Of a stretch of DNA of 64,000 nt, positions 12,262 to 22,718 are shown one piece after another (positions within the stretch are counted from its first letter, which is position 1; each line of letters starts with the position of its first letter). The position numbers and the translations under genes are program-made. The stretch is from Micrasema longulum. Taxonomy: Eukaryota > Arthropoda > Insecta > Trichoptera > Brachycentridae. The stretch is from the NCBI GenBank assembly GCA_022494885.1, contig JAGVSM010004888.1, forward strand, positions 1-64,000, read 5' to 3'. Below the pieces are notes generated by a model. The model was not told the DNA's origin. It ran no database searches and saw only the letters and a list, made by a program, of their open reading frames with translations.

Positions 12262-12600
12262 TTACAACAGGGATGGAGAATACCTTTAATAAGGGAATAT
12301 GGAAGTCAAGGCATTTACAGGGCTTATGACCTGTCATTGGCTGGTTTAAGTGGCCACTTTACACACTGTGTAACATTCACCATTTAGTCTATGTTTGAAC
12401 ATCCATATTTCTTCAATTCTTCCATCTGTTGATTTTAGTGAAGTTAAAGAGCTGAAACTTTTACTTTTATTTATGGGAGTGAGATTCATCTAATTAAATT
12501 ATTTCACCTACATACTAGGCAACGCCTGAAATTTATATTTTTTCAATTTCCATACTTCTTCATGGATCAGGTGGATTGATCAACTATTATTTGTAAATAT
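12262..12600 (+). mobile_element. FB repeat, long left-arm copy
   Basis: The element begins TTACAACAGGGATGGAGAA and runs 'GGAATATGGAAGTCAAGGC', 'GGCTTATGACCTGTCATTGG', 'AGTGGCCACTTTACACACTG', 'TTCCATCTGTTGATTTTAGT', 'TACTAGGCAACGCCTGAAA' and 'GGATCAGGTGGATTGATCA'. It is among the most complete left halves and gives the element's unit order. The right arm is absent; a SINE2 begins at 12604, so the end may have been lost there. Confidence 0.85.
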
Positions 12601-12603
12601 ACT

Positions 12604-12802
12604 AACTTCACAAAGACCATTCCCTTTCCACACCTAATGGTGCATAAAGCACTTTTTTGGTTCACCAATCGCAGCGTATCTTGATTAATTTTGTTACATG
12701 AAGGTAAGGTGATTAGTCTTACGTTTCAGGTACCAGTCATGTCGAAAATCGAACCCGAGACCTCTTGAATGGTAGGAAAAAGCGCTGACCATTACACCAC
12801 AA
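12604..12802 (-). mobile_element. SINE2, near-full copy
   Basis: Reversed SINE2: tail 'CCCTTTCCACACCTAATGG', body 'GTTACATGAAGGTAAGG' and 'TTACGTTTCAGGTACCAGTC', and a tRNA-like head with box B as 'AATCGAACCCGAGACC' (sense GGTCTCGGGTTCGATT) and box A near 'CGCTGACCATTACACCAC'. The boxes are internal pol III promoter elements typical of tRNA SINEs. Confidence 0.85.
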
Positions 12803-13246
12803 AAATCAATTGATGGAAACATTTTAATAATACAGATTTATTTATTTATGCTTTATAAAGTTAGTTGATACATTTTAAGAACAAGTTTAAACTTTTCTTT
12901 AAATTGCTTTTTTTATTTTCATTTCTCAAAAACATTAAAATATATATATATTTAAATAATTCAATTCCTTGTATTTATTTTATCTCTGGAAGTAATTTAT
13001 TGTACAGCTTGAATCCCTTGTACAATTAGTTTTGAGATTCTGTTTTTCTCCTCATTGGTAATCTTTTATATTTTTTTTATTCCTTGTTTCAAATGGATGA
13101 TTGGTTAAGTTTATTTTTTATTTTATTCATTCCCTTAATTATTTTGTGTTTAAAAATTGCTACATTATTTTTTTTTGCTGCTTCTCTGTACAAGCCGATT
13201 TCTTTGTGCAATTTTTCTACATTAGAATAGGGTCAAGACCACCCCT

Positions 13247-13608
13247 CAGTAAATGACCATTGGTTAATAAAACACAATATAATAAGAATTGCTACATGTG
13301 TCAGGTCAAAAAACTTTTAACACTAGAAACAATGACAAAAGCAGTAGGCGGACACATCTTTTGGTAAGAAACAAATCTATCAGTTTTGAACTGTGAGTTG
13401 TCAAAAGGTAATAGTGCGTCTTCCCGTTACTGTTCTGAGATTGATAGTGTTTTTATAAGGAAAGGTGTGGTAAGTGTTTTATTTAATGCTATTTCTTATG
13501 CAATTATTTGAATATATCCACATTCTAATGTGTTAGGGTGTTTTATAATGTTATGATGTAACTAAATCTGAGTATTATTTTTACTGGGGTAGTAGTGGTC
13601 ATTTACTG
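13247..13608. repeat. 362-bp span with perfect 13-bp terminal inverted repeats
   Basis: CAGTAAATGACCA at 13247 is exactly mirrored by TGGTCATTTACTG ending at 13608. The interior has no coding trace. The 8-bp flanks (CCACCCCT and GTGATTCT) do not match, so a hAT call is not supported. It may be an old MITE or a chance or internal hairpin. Confidence 0.4.
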
Positions 13609-13784
13609 GTGATTCTGCTACTTTTTTAGAGAAATATTAATTATAATTGTAATACTCGTATTTCAATAAAAAAGTAAAAGTACTTAGATAAAACTAATGT
13701 GTTTTATATTGTTTTCTTTTATTTTGTACGCTTTAACTTTATGGTTATTTTGTCAAAAAAAATAAATTAAATAAACAAAAAACA

Positions 13785-13865
13785 AAAAAACTCCCTAGGG
13801 AGGAAATCCAGCATATCTACAAGCATTTGGACGTACTCAAAATATTTTTTTGTTTGTTTTTTTTT
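13785..13865 (-). mobile_element. FB repeat, short internal piece
   Basis: 'CTCCCTAGGGAGGAAATCCA' followed by 'CTACAAGCATTTGGACGTAC' and 'TCAAAATATT' matches the inner module at 22.97-23.03 kb in reverse. Confidence 0.65.
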
Positions 13866-14726
13866 CAAAACTAGCGAGCTGTTAATGATCCTTTCCCAAA
13901 TAAGCGAGGGTTTGTAACATGTTATCCTTGTAGGCAAATCAAAGCATCCGAGATATTAATTATTACAGTAAATATTGACCAGAGTTGCGGGACATTTTGA
14001 GCCTTAGGCACTCGTTACATTCCCTCATACATGGATTAATCATTCAGCGTGTATAGAAGCGATACTCTATACTCTATGGTATGGATATATTTGATACTGA
14101 ATGTATTTGCGCATCGAATTTCAAAATCGTTAATATTTTGAAAACAGAGTCTACGCAGGTTACAAAAGCACTAATAATAAGTTCCCAATAAGTTGACGGG
14201 AATATTCAAAACTGTTGTTTGATTACATTGGTATTCAAAAAATGGCCAATTTCATTAATAAAGAATATTGTTGTAAAAAAACATCACCAGAAAGTTAACA
14301 GATGTCGTGTATAAGGAATATTTTTGTGTTTTTTAAAAATATTTTTTATTTCCTTTTTTAATACTCTGTTTTATTATTATGTTTATTGTAAAAAACAAAA
14401 AAAAAAATAATGTGAAAGGACACCTGCTTAGACTAGATATTGGAAATATACAATTTCAGAAAATTGTGTACATGTGATATTCCGAAAACATAAAATGACA
14501 GCTTTAACCAATTAATTATCGATTATAAGCTCTTTAAATGCCAAGATGTCAATATTCTTTCCTCTAAAATATCCTCTATTTCGATTATAATTTTAAGTTA
14601 ATCTATTGATTGGTACAAAATACGCTGAATTGAAAGGGGGTTGGGGGAGGGGGAGTAATTATATACACGAAGAAATAGTGTGACTCATATATACACCAAG
14701 TATTAACATAAATAAATAAATTCATA

Positions 14727-15085
14727 AATTCCCAACCGTGTCACCAAAAGTCAAAATCTTCAAAGTGCAACTTTGGTTTTTATGCCCCAATGTCCAGAAT
14801 GTGTAGATTAGTCAATTCATCACACGACTTGGAATTTTTTGGGATAGATCTTCCGGCTTTTCGTAGATCTCTTCGCGACTAAACAGTGTGGGATGAAGTT
14901 GGATTGGCATGGTTTAGCTCAAAGTTTTAGGTCTTCCTTTTTTTTGAATATATTGTATACAATTATTGTTTTGCCCTTGTTTGTCTTTGCTAAATAGTTT
15001 TATGTTCTTTTTGTTCAGTTTCTTGCATTTATGTTTCTTCGTGTAACTGTTGTAATTGGCTTAGGCCGTATACATATATATATAC

Positions 15086-15141
<56 letters not shown>

Positions 15142-15163
15142 AATAAATAAATAAATAAATGAG
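14727..15163 (+). mobile_element. LINE alpha, second 5'-truncated copy
   Basis: The copy starts inside the 'FPTVSPKV' segment, equal to 'HVPNHVTR' of the 6.4-kb copy, and shares the whole 3' region: 'GTGTGGGATGAAGTTGG', 'TTGCCCTTGTTTGTCTTTG' and 'TTGGCTTAGGCCGTATA'. It ends in a long (TA)n expansion at 15069-15138 and then (AATA)n. Stops and frameshifts interrupt the reading. The tail is shared with 6.99-7.04 kb, so the (TA)n grew at the UTR/tail junction. Confidence 0.85.
15069..15160. repeat. (TA)n then (AATA)n at a LINE 3' tail
   Basis: Alternating TA with a few CA/AA interruptions for about 70 bases, followed by AATAAATAAATAAATAAATGA. It lies exactly where LINE alpha's UTR meets its tail, so it is likely a microsatellite seeded by retrotransposition. 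Confidence 0.9.
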
Positions 15164-15179
15164 TACTTAGTTTCTACAA

Positions 15180-15400
15180 CAATATTTTTGAGTATGACCA
15201 AATGGTTGCAGACTGGCTGGATTTATTCCATAACGAGTTGTTTATATTTAAATTTGTTGCAGTGTGTAAAGTGGTCACTTAAACCAGCCGATGACAGGTC
15301 ATAAGCCCTGTAAATGCCTAGACTTCCATATTCCCTTCTCAAAAGTGTTTTCGCTCTCTGTTGCAGCAAATGAAAATAAGTTTCTACGTTACGCCTCAAT
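15180..15400 (-). mobile_element. FB repeat, right arm with inner module
   Basis: 'TTTTTGAGTATGACCAAATG', 'GACTGGCTGGATTTATTCC', then 'GTGTGTAAAGTGGTCACTTA', 'CAGGTCATAAGCCCTGTAAA', 'CCTAGACTTCCATATTCCC' and 'GCTCTCTGTTGCAGCAAAT'. It follows LINE alpha directly, as the right arm also does at 7.03 kb. Both LINE alpha copies end next to FB DNA. Confidence 0.8.
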
Positions 15401-16307
15401 AAATACCGAGTATGGATAAAATTGGGTTTCAAGCCGTCATCAAATTTATTTATTAATTTTATTAACATTAACGGAAAATCTGTCTTATACAATTTATTTT
15501 AATATTTACGTATTTGGCTCAGTAATTAAAAAAAAAACAAATCACCTTTTACCCAAGGTTTATAAAAAAAATATAGCTAAAAATTATACAACATATTCAG
15601 TAGAAAGTTTACACTATTTAAGAATAAATGTAAAAAACAAATAATATAATTAAATATTTCCAATTTATATAACAAAAAATCATCAAGTTTTTTTGCATAC
15701 TGCTGGGCAAAGTGAACAAAAAACTGTATATATTATGAAATGTATAAATAAATAACTATAATTACCATTCACCATCTTTGAAAAAGTTCAAAAGGTTTGT
15801 TCTACAGGAACAATACCCTACACTAAATATATCCGATGCGTGGGAATAACTAGTGCCGAGTTCATGAAGTCTATTCAGTACGGCATAACAAGTATACACT
15901 GTTTGTGAATTGTTGCTACAAAACGGTGGCACCTGTCTAGTCATTCTTCCAGGTACCCTGAAGTTGATGAGAGATAACAGTTCAGGGCAATCCTATATTG
16001 AATTTACAATTTTTAATAAATTCAAAAGCTCTATAATTTTTCTTCTATCGTTAAGTTTGAACAAATTTTATGTATTTGGTCGTAAAAAAAATCGTAATTT
16101 AAAAATTCATAACTGATTCTAAGTTTAAAATTTAAATGCCTTAAAGATTTTTTTGGACTCTTAGAGAATTTTGGTGACAGTTGTAGTAAGGTGTGTAATT
16201 TTTCACTAAACATAATAAAAATAAGCATGTCATTTTGGAAGAGATGACCATTGTTTTCGGAGTTTCTTGTATTGGAAAAACCATGATTTTTAAAGGGTAT
16301 ACTTTTT

Positions 16308-17420
16308 TTTAAAGATGGCAGAGTCTATTGACGACAATTCCCGTCCTGGACGGCTTGTTTTGGCCACTCTTCAACAAATTTTATTGAAAAATATAAAAAA
16401 AATATATTGAAGGATGCCTGTTTGAAGAAATAGCAGCTAGCAGAAATGGTAGGTGTACCAAATTAATATATGTTGAGAATCCTACATCATGATCTTACTA
16501 TGTCAAAGGTCAGTGCAAGACGGGTGCCGATAATATTTGCGCCGCGCTGCTTCAAAAGCGACAGCGTGTCGAGAGTTTCCCCGACTATTTAGACCTCTGC
16601 TGAGACAATACAAAAAATGATTTGGATGAGATTGTAATCGGAGAAGAATCATGAACTTATTGATATGAGTCTAAATCAGTAGTGGCCAAACCGAGGCGCT
16701 TGCGCCAAAAGTGGCGCATAAAACGATCACAGGTGGCGCATTGCATTCTTGTGGCCATTATTTTAAAATAGGCGCCATGACGTAAATTAATTAATTGAAC
16801 TCCGTGATTGAGGTATTTATTTTTCTCTCATAAGCGAAGCAGTTCCTATTCCTATCTATATTTAACAACCCCAAACGTGAACGTAATAATGTAACAAAAG
16901 TTCCAGTTGTATGGCGCATCTGACCTTGTATGTGAAAAAATTGGCGCATGGTATACGAAATGCTGGCCACCACTGGTCTAAATGGTAGATTTTTAAGGAA
17001 CATTATATTTTGATGTAACAGCCACTCATTTCGCTGAATGAATCCATGTTATAAAAATAGATCATCTATTTTTCAAAAAAGACATAATGTTGATTTTAAA
17101 ATCTGTTTTTTGTGGATAGAGTATTGGTTTTTATGATTAAAATTAACAACCAAAGAACCAACGAGTAAAGGTAATTTAAAATGACACAGCACGGAGTAGT
17201 CTTCATCCTTTATAATTTAAAATAAGATAGCAGAAGAATAAATTTTGGTCTGACGGCAATTACATGAAGCGTAATCACCTATAAATATGTTATGGTTCTC
17301 TTTATGGACACCATAAACTCCTTCGAGAAGCTGGTCGCTTCAGGGCAGTTAATTTTACACAAGAAACGGTTTGGAATACTAAATCCTCACTATTTATCTT
17401 ATTTATTGTACTCCTGTACC
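16308..17420 (+). pseudogene. mariner transposase relic, split by a hAT MITE
   Basis: Three-frame reading gives FKDGR then, after a one-frame shift, SIDDNSRPGR (mariner FKDGRESIEDDPRPGRP type), then QLAEMVGVPN, then RILHHDLTMSKVSARRVP. These are the ordered N-terminal helix-turn-helix landmarks of mariner-family transposases, including the ILH.DL.M.KVSARWVP block. After the MITE, HGVVFILYN at about 17.19 kb resembles the 'GVVFHQDNA' catalytic-region block with its D lost. Many stops and frameshifts are present. In a living mariner this protein would bind the TIRs and cut and paste at TA. TIRs of this copy were not found. Confidence 0.8.
16677..16975. mobile_element. Non-autonomous hAT element (299 bp) with 8-bp TSD
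   Basis: The ends are CAGTAGTGGCCAAACC and, inverted, CAGTGGTGGCCAGCAT: imperfect TIRs starting CAGTRGTGGCCA, as in hAT elements. The flanks are identical 8-mers, GTCTAAAT at 16669-16676 and 16976-16983. The 8-bp duplication is the hAT hallmark. The inside holds repeated GTGGCGCA/TGGCGCAT subterminal motifs, likely transposase-binding repeats, and no transposase. It sits inside the mariner relic and is thus younger. Confidence 0.92.
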
Positions 17421-17555
17421 TTAGTTAGTGCATTGAGGTAATAAAAATTGAGATAAAAATAATTTGACTGTATACGTGTTTAACCGTTTGGATTTGGCAT
17501 CAGATAATTTCAAATAAACGATAGAAATAAGATTTTTATTTTTATTTTTTATTTA

Positions 17556-17738
17556 TTTTTTTTTTTTTTTTTGCACCACAACAGGCCAGGAGGCCCAATT
17601 ACAGTGGTGAATTACATCACAGAACACCCAGGCTTGAGAAAAATCACATTTTTAATTTTTGTGTTCTCACCGGGAATCGAACCTGGAACCTTCCGTGCGT
17701 GAGTCAAGCGTCTTGACCACTACACCACGGAGGCCGCC
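17556..17738 (-). mobile_element. SINE1 (tRNA-derived), full length
   Basis: In sense (minus) orientation it starts GGCGGCCTCCGTGGTGTAG with box A around TGGTGTAGTGGTCAAGACGC, box B GGTTCGATTCC, and a body ending 'CCTGGCCTGTTGTGGTGCA' then poly-A (poly-T here, 17556-17572). Flanking ATTTTTATTT on both sides is a possible target duplication. Sister copies lie at 20.66 and 32.65 kb. Confidence 0.92.
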
Positions 17739-17744
17739 ATTTTT

Positions 17745-17980
17745 ATTTGAACATCTTCATTCTTTCAATTCTTCCATCTGTTGACGTTTGTAAAATTAAA
17801 GTGCTGAAACCTTTATTGTTGTGAGTGAGATTGAATTATTTCACCCACAAACTAGGCAACGCCTGAAAATATTTTTAAATTTTTAAACTTCTTCTTGGAC
17901 CAGGTGGATTTATCAACAATATTTTGAGTTCTCCTTTCCTTCCACTTCTCTAAAATCTCTGTTGTAATATATTAGGGGAA
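17745..17980 (+). mobile_element. FB repeat, right half of a left-arm copy
   Basis: 'TTCTTCCATCTGTTGACGTT', 'AAACTAGGCAACGCCTGAA', 'GACCAGGTGGATTTATCAAC', then a terminal 'AATCTCTGTTGTAATAT' directly comparable with the right ends of the 39-kb and 51-kb elements. Its front is cut off by SINE1. Confidence 0.75.
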
Positions 17981-17999
17981 TTGAGACTAAAAATTGTGA

Positions 18000-18980
18000 C
18001 TGGGATACTCGTATGAATTGATTATAAAGAAAAATGTTTTCATTAAAATAAAAATAAAACAATATGGTTTATAAAATTTAATTTTCATTTATTACCGCCC
18101 GATTTTAAAGCTTCACAAGCTTCCTTGTTTAAGTATAATTTATTTATGAATATTATTATATTTTATAATTTTAATAGTTTCTACTTAATATTAAATCTAA
18201 ACATATGGAGACAATAAGTCAAGTCATTCTGTCATGTAGAATTTTCTTAAATATATGGAGTGAGGGAGGTTGAATTTGATCATTTCTATTTCTATTTTAA
18301 TCTTCAAGTTACGAAATTATATAATCAATTTGTTATTAAAAAAAATCATTTAAGATATCTTGAATAATAACTTTAAATAAACCTTTACTTGATTTGTGAT
18401 ATTGACCATTTTAAATGCAAAAACATTACAAATATTAATTGGTTTTCAGTTTTTTATTGAATTAAATTCGTTTTACCCTATTAAATTTAAATGACTTTTC
18501 CAACATTATCTTTTTTTTTTTACAAGAGTTAATGATTTTGTAAACAAATATCATTGCATTGAAGGGTTGTCTTTGTTTTATTTGTGTAAGTAGTTTAAAT
18601 TAATTTAACATCGACTTTACCGCTGTGTATCTATTTTTTTTTCTCGGGATTCTTCTTGGAGCTTTGTTTTGTAATATGTTGAATTTGTTTCAAATTTGCA
18701 GTGATTTGATAGGATAATGTGCTGTTTTGGTGGTTAGTGTGGTTCAGTGATTGAGTTAGTGATTTTGCATGAACCCTTATCAACAAATCTTATGGTTCTT
18801 CCAAAAGTAGAAAATGTTTTGTTCTCTGCAATTATTTTCGTAATAACCTGTTGTGATGAAATGTAAGTTTTAGGCGTACATATAAAGTTAAGAAATGTTT
18901 ATAATAAGTAAACAGTTTCATGATAATGAGATATAGGTTAATATTAGAAAATTCGTATATTACAATGTACTTTTTTAAGA
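18000..18980. other. No gene seen; very AT-rich
   Basis: Low-complexity DNA without recognisable coding, RNA or repeat structure. Confidence 0.35.
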
Positions 18981-18989
18981 CCAAATAAA

Positions 18990-19105
18990 AATAAGAAGTA
19001 TCTTTTATATATATACAATACCTCTGTACGTGTGATGTCACTGAACTCCTAAACGGCTTAACCAATTTACGTGCGGTTTTCAGAGAATAGATCTTTGTGC
19101 TGTGC
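18990..19105 (+). repeat. Microsatellite-associated insect repeat fragment
   Basis: 'ATATATATACAATACCTCTG' leads into 'GTACGTGTGATGTCACTGAA', 'CTCCTAAACGGCTTAACCAA' and 'TTTACGTGCGGTTTTCAG'. This 'TGTACGTGTG..TCACTGAACTCC..AACGGC' arrangement is a common dispersed insect repeat, often classed with Helitron-like or microsatellite-linked repeats. The class here is from memory and not proven. Confidence 0.5.
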
Positions 19106-19644
19106 GTCTTCGTAGATATTAAATCTAAATGTAATGTGTAAAAAATAAGTAAAGAGCTTAAATGTTTTATTCATCGATCTATCAGGGTTGCATTCGAGGA
19201 GAATGCATTTACAAAAAAATGGAAAGATGTTGTTTTTTTGTGTTTAAAAAAAGTTTGTTTTTGAGTGTTTACAAACAGGATTTGTTTTTTGTGGATCTCA
19301 ATCAGATTCTTTCCTTAAATTCTTTATAATTTTTACCCATTAATTTCTTTTTACTGGATTTTTGGTAATACTAAAGTAATATTAAATTTAATAAATTTAA
19401 AAAAAATCGTATTCCTACATAAGCGCACCCCTCTGTTGGTGAGAAGACCGGAGTTTGAAGTTTGCAAAAAGAATGCCATATTTGAAAATAAAATTTATTT
19501 TATGTTTTAGAATTCAACTATAAATAGGGACCGACTTAAATTTAATATTTGAATATTAACAATTTTTAGTTGTTTTAAAGAAGTATCTAGGTACCTAATT
19601 ATCAATAAAAAGTATTTTTACAAGGCAAGCCAACGTTTGGGCAG

Positions 19645-20153
19645 GACAATTGAACGTAGTTATGCAGAAAGCAGCCAGTCCACAATTTTGAGAAAATGAG
19701 ATATTTATTACATTGAGTTTTTCTACTGACATTTCTTGGTGGAACTGCATTTTAATTATAATAATTGAGATATTACTGTTATCGAGTGCAGTAAGATCAA
19801 TTCAATGTTCTGCTAAAAACAGCTAGACCGCTTTCATACAAAAAATTGTATTAGTCACATTTTTAAAATGGTGATGATTACAAAAATTGCATTTTTCTTT
19901 TTGCAGAAAACACCAACAACACTAGAAAAATCTTACGGTTCTTTGAAAATCATTAAATCTGGTCAAGTACATAATTAGATTCTTGTTTGTCATATAAAAA
20001 AAAATGTTTTCATTGTTTACCATTTTGTTTCCCAGTCGAAAACATCCCAACTGTTGTGTAAATTTGTATATTCACTACTTTTACAAAAGTTTTATTATCT
20101 CGATTTAATTTTTCAATTGTTGGCTGCTTTCTGCATAACTACGTTCAATTGTC
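19645..20153. mobile_element. TIR MITE 'M1', 509 bp, copy 1
   Basis: The left end GACAATTGAACGTAGTTATG continues GCAGAAAGCAGCCA; the right end is its exact inverse, giving a perfect terminal repeat of about 34 bases. The inside has no open frame worth noting. The copy at 24.90-25.34 kb is the same element in inverse orientation: both hold the motif 'AACAGC..GGCCGCTTTCATACA' (AACAGCTAGACCGCTTTCAT here). No clear target duplication is visible. The superfamily is unassigned. Confidence 0.88.
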
Positions 20154-20655
20154 GTTCCGCTAGTTTTATATACTTTTTCAAGTAATCGGGTAAGTCGTTG
20201 TGGTCATTAAATGCAGCGTATGGTAATTTCTGACTTTCTTGTGTTTATCCTTCGATCCGTCAGCATTTTTGGTAATTGTTATGTCATTATCTTGTTTGTT
20301 TGAATATCTAGTTTTTACGTAATTGATACTGCAAAAATGCACAAATTGGAACACGGTTCTTTGATTGAGAATGTGTTTTATAAGTACACCTGAAACGGTG
20401 TGTCCGCGTAGAAAAGCCATTAACTTAAAGTTAAGTGTGCATCAAACAAAGTGGTTCGCAATTAAAATGGCTTGTCTTGCAATTCTAGCCTTTTTAACAA
20501 GATTCCGTTTTACAGATAAAATTACTTAGCTTTAATTAAATGACGCTACGAGGAGAGTTTTTATAAACGAAATGTGTTTTGTAAATTCTGTTGGCTGTTA
20601 ATTTATTAGATTTTTAAACTAGACGCTGTGATTGTGATTTTTTTTACATTTTACT

Positions 20656-20829
20656 TTTTTTTTGCATCACAAAAGGCCAGGAGGCCTAATTACAGTGGTG
20701 AATTACATCACAGAGCACCCAGGCTTGAGAAAAATCACATTTTTAATTTTTGTGTTCTCATCGGGAATCGAACCCGGAACCTTCCGTGCGTGAATCAAGC
20801 GTCTTGACCACTACACCACGGAGGCCGCC
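20656..20829 (-). mobile_element. SINE1, full length
   Basis: Nearly identical to 17556-17738: poly-T, 'GCCAGGAGGCCTAATTACAG', 'GGGAATCGAACCCGGAACC' (box B), 'CTTGACCACTACACCACGG' (box A) and the GGCGGC start. GTGATT flanks both sides (near 20630 and at 20830) and may be a short target duplication. The close match to the 17.6-kb copy implies fairly recent activity. Confidence 0.92.
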
Positions 20830-21294
20830 GTGATTCACGTGAGATATCTCAAACATTCTTGTTAAAATATGTTTAGAATGAGATATTTAAGAGCTATTCA
20901 ATACTAGAGCACTGGAACGAGCTTCTCTTCAAGTTTAAAATGCACCTTCCATGGCCACTTTTAAGAAACGCCTGAAACATTAGATATTATTAAGACTAAA
21001 ATTTCTTATCATCTTTTAAGATTAGTTTCCCTGTCTCCTGTCTCCTAATCTTGACTATCTGGTTGCCTATTTCTTTTCACATGTGTATGACAAAAGTGTT
21101 TTTCTAACAAGTTTATATGTACAAGCTCTATTTGCCCATAAAAAACAGCTAAAATTTGGAAATAAAAATTTACGTTTATTATAATATTGAATTTTTTTGT
21201 TGACAATTCTTGATGGAAATCCATTTTGATCGTATTGATAATTCACATTTATATACGAATTATGAATCAAAAGTACTTTTTGAAAAACATACCA

Positions 21295-21400
21295 TTCTGC
21301 TAGAGGGTGAAAGCGCTAAATGGTCAAATAAATAAGTAGAAATGTACTGAGTTTGTTAAATTTACGACTGGTACTTAAATATAAGTTATTAAAAAATGTA
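21295..21400 (+). repeat. Repeat shared with 35855-35945
   Basis: 'GTGAAAGCGCTAAATGGTCA', 'AATAAATAAGTAGAAATGTAC' (one base over is trimmed) and 'AAATATAAGTTATTA' all recur at 35.86-35.94 kb with small changes. It lies upstream of LINE beta tails here and of LINE gamma there, so it may be an older piece of a LINE UTR. Confidence 0.55.
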
Positions 21401-21439
21401 CATTAGTTTACACATGTTTTAAAAATGTTAACGTACAAA

Positions 21440-21545
21440 TTTTGACAAGACTATAATTCGCCTGGCTGGAAGATATTACTTATATCAATAAGTCCGCCGA
21501 AGCGCACATATTTTTGTATTCGAAGCTTTAATAAAAATATAATAC
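21440..21545 (+). mobile_element. LINE beta 3' terminus, copy 1
   Basis: 'GGCTGGAAGATATTACTTAT', 'CAATAAGTCCGCCGAAG', then 'TTGTATTCGAAGCTTTAATA'. The pattern 'CTGGAAGA..T...TAGC.(A)TAAG.CCGCC...GCAATAAA' closes a widespread insect LINE group. Two more copies lie at 22.07 and 37.7 kb. Confidence 0.7.
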
Positions 21546-21839
21546 CACAGACACTTAATTTTAAAATGAGTAATTTCGACTCTGTGGCCACAGTCATGTA
21601 GGTAAAAATCCTGATAATTACGTTTATTTAAAAATTACAACATTTAAAAAGAATGGCAAATACACATTGTGTAAAACGATTATCAACCAATGAAATGTCT
21701 AGATATAAAAATTTCTTAATATTTCCTTCATTCTATTGAAAAAACTATGATCAAATTACTTTTTTCGGTTGTTGAGATATTGGAATTAAAAATGACAGAC
21801 ATATTTTTTAAAATTCGAACTAAGAGATACGAAACAAAT

Positions 21840-22165
21840 ATAATTTTTATAACTTCCTCTTCCTGCCCCTTTCCAAACTCAATACGGAATCCGACATTCC
21901 TTATCTATTTAATGTGTGCAGAATAATATTTTTTCAAATCGGTGTATAGATGAAGATTCTATCTGATTACTAAAAACAGCTGTTATTTAAAAGGAAACGC
22001 GTACATTAAATTTTTTTTTAAATTACAAATTTATTTCTAAGACCAATATTATTTTTCACCTGTCTGTTCATCAGCAGGCTGGAAGATATTGTTTTTAGCA
22101 TTAAGCCAGCGAAAGTATAAATTTTTGCACTTGAAGGTTTAATAAATATATTTTTATTATGTTAA
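21840..22165 (+). mobile_element. LINE beta 3' UTR and terminus, copy 2
   Basis: 'CCTTTCCAAACTCAATACGG', 'AACAGCTGTTATTTAAAAGG' and 'GCAGGCTGGAAGATATTG' align in order with the reverse complement of 37.63-38.00 kb. It ends 'TTGAAGGTTTAATAAATATA'. No protein-coding part is left. Confidence 0.7.
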
Positions 22166-22718
22166 TTTAAGAATCACCATAATTCAAGCAATCTGCAGAG
22201 ACAAAAATTTAATATTACAAAAGCGAGATTTATACAAAGCTAGATTTTTTAATATTTAAAATTTATTTTAGCAAAAATACACTTAAAACTTTACTAATGC
22301 AAATTCTTTTCAAGAGTCAACATAAAAGACTAATTCAATACATTCACCCTTTGAAATGTAGTATGTTCTGAAACCACCAGCTTTTTAGTAGCAAAATAAT
22401 ATTTAAAAATCCGTAATAAATTTCTTTAAAATCATTTAAACTTTAAATGGCTTACATCCTGTTCTATAATTTAATTTTGATGTAAGGTGATTGATTGATT
22501 GATTCGATTTCTGATTAAGTAAAATCAAATATAGAAGCTTACGGACTAAACGTGACGTAGCTCAAATAAGTATATACATACAATTCATTCTTATGGCACG
22601 TACGTCGTGATTTAAGATGTCAAATAATTTCCCAGTGTGTGAAATAATTTAAATCACATTTTCAAATACCATTTTAAAGTTTAAGCCATTTAACTTCTAA
22701 GATACTATAAACATTTGA

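Noticed and set aside
13247..13608. hAT MITE
   Set aside because: Inverted ends start CAGTA but the 8-bp flanks differ and the TIR is only 13 bases; left as an unassigned inverted repeat.
16791..17003. 70-codon minus frame
   Set aside because: It starts outside and runs through the hAT MITE, across its border, so it cannot predate the insertion.
17640..17738. Possible true tRNA gene (box B GGTTCGATTCC)
   Set aside because: The sequence continues into a constant body and poly-A shared with two other sites; it is SINE1.
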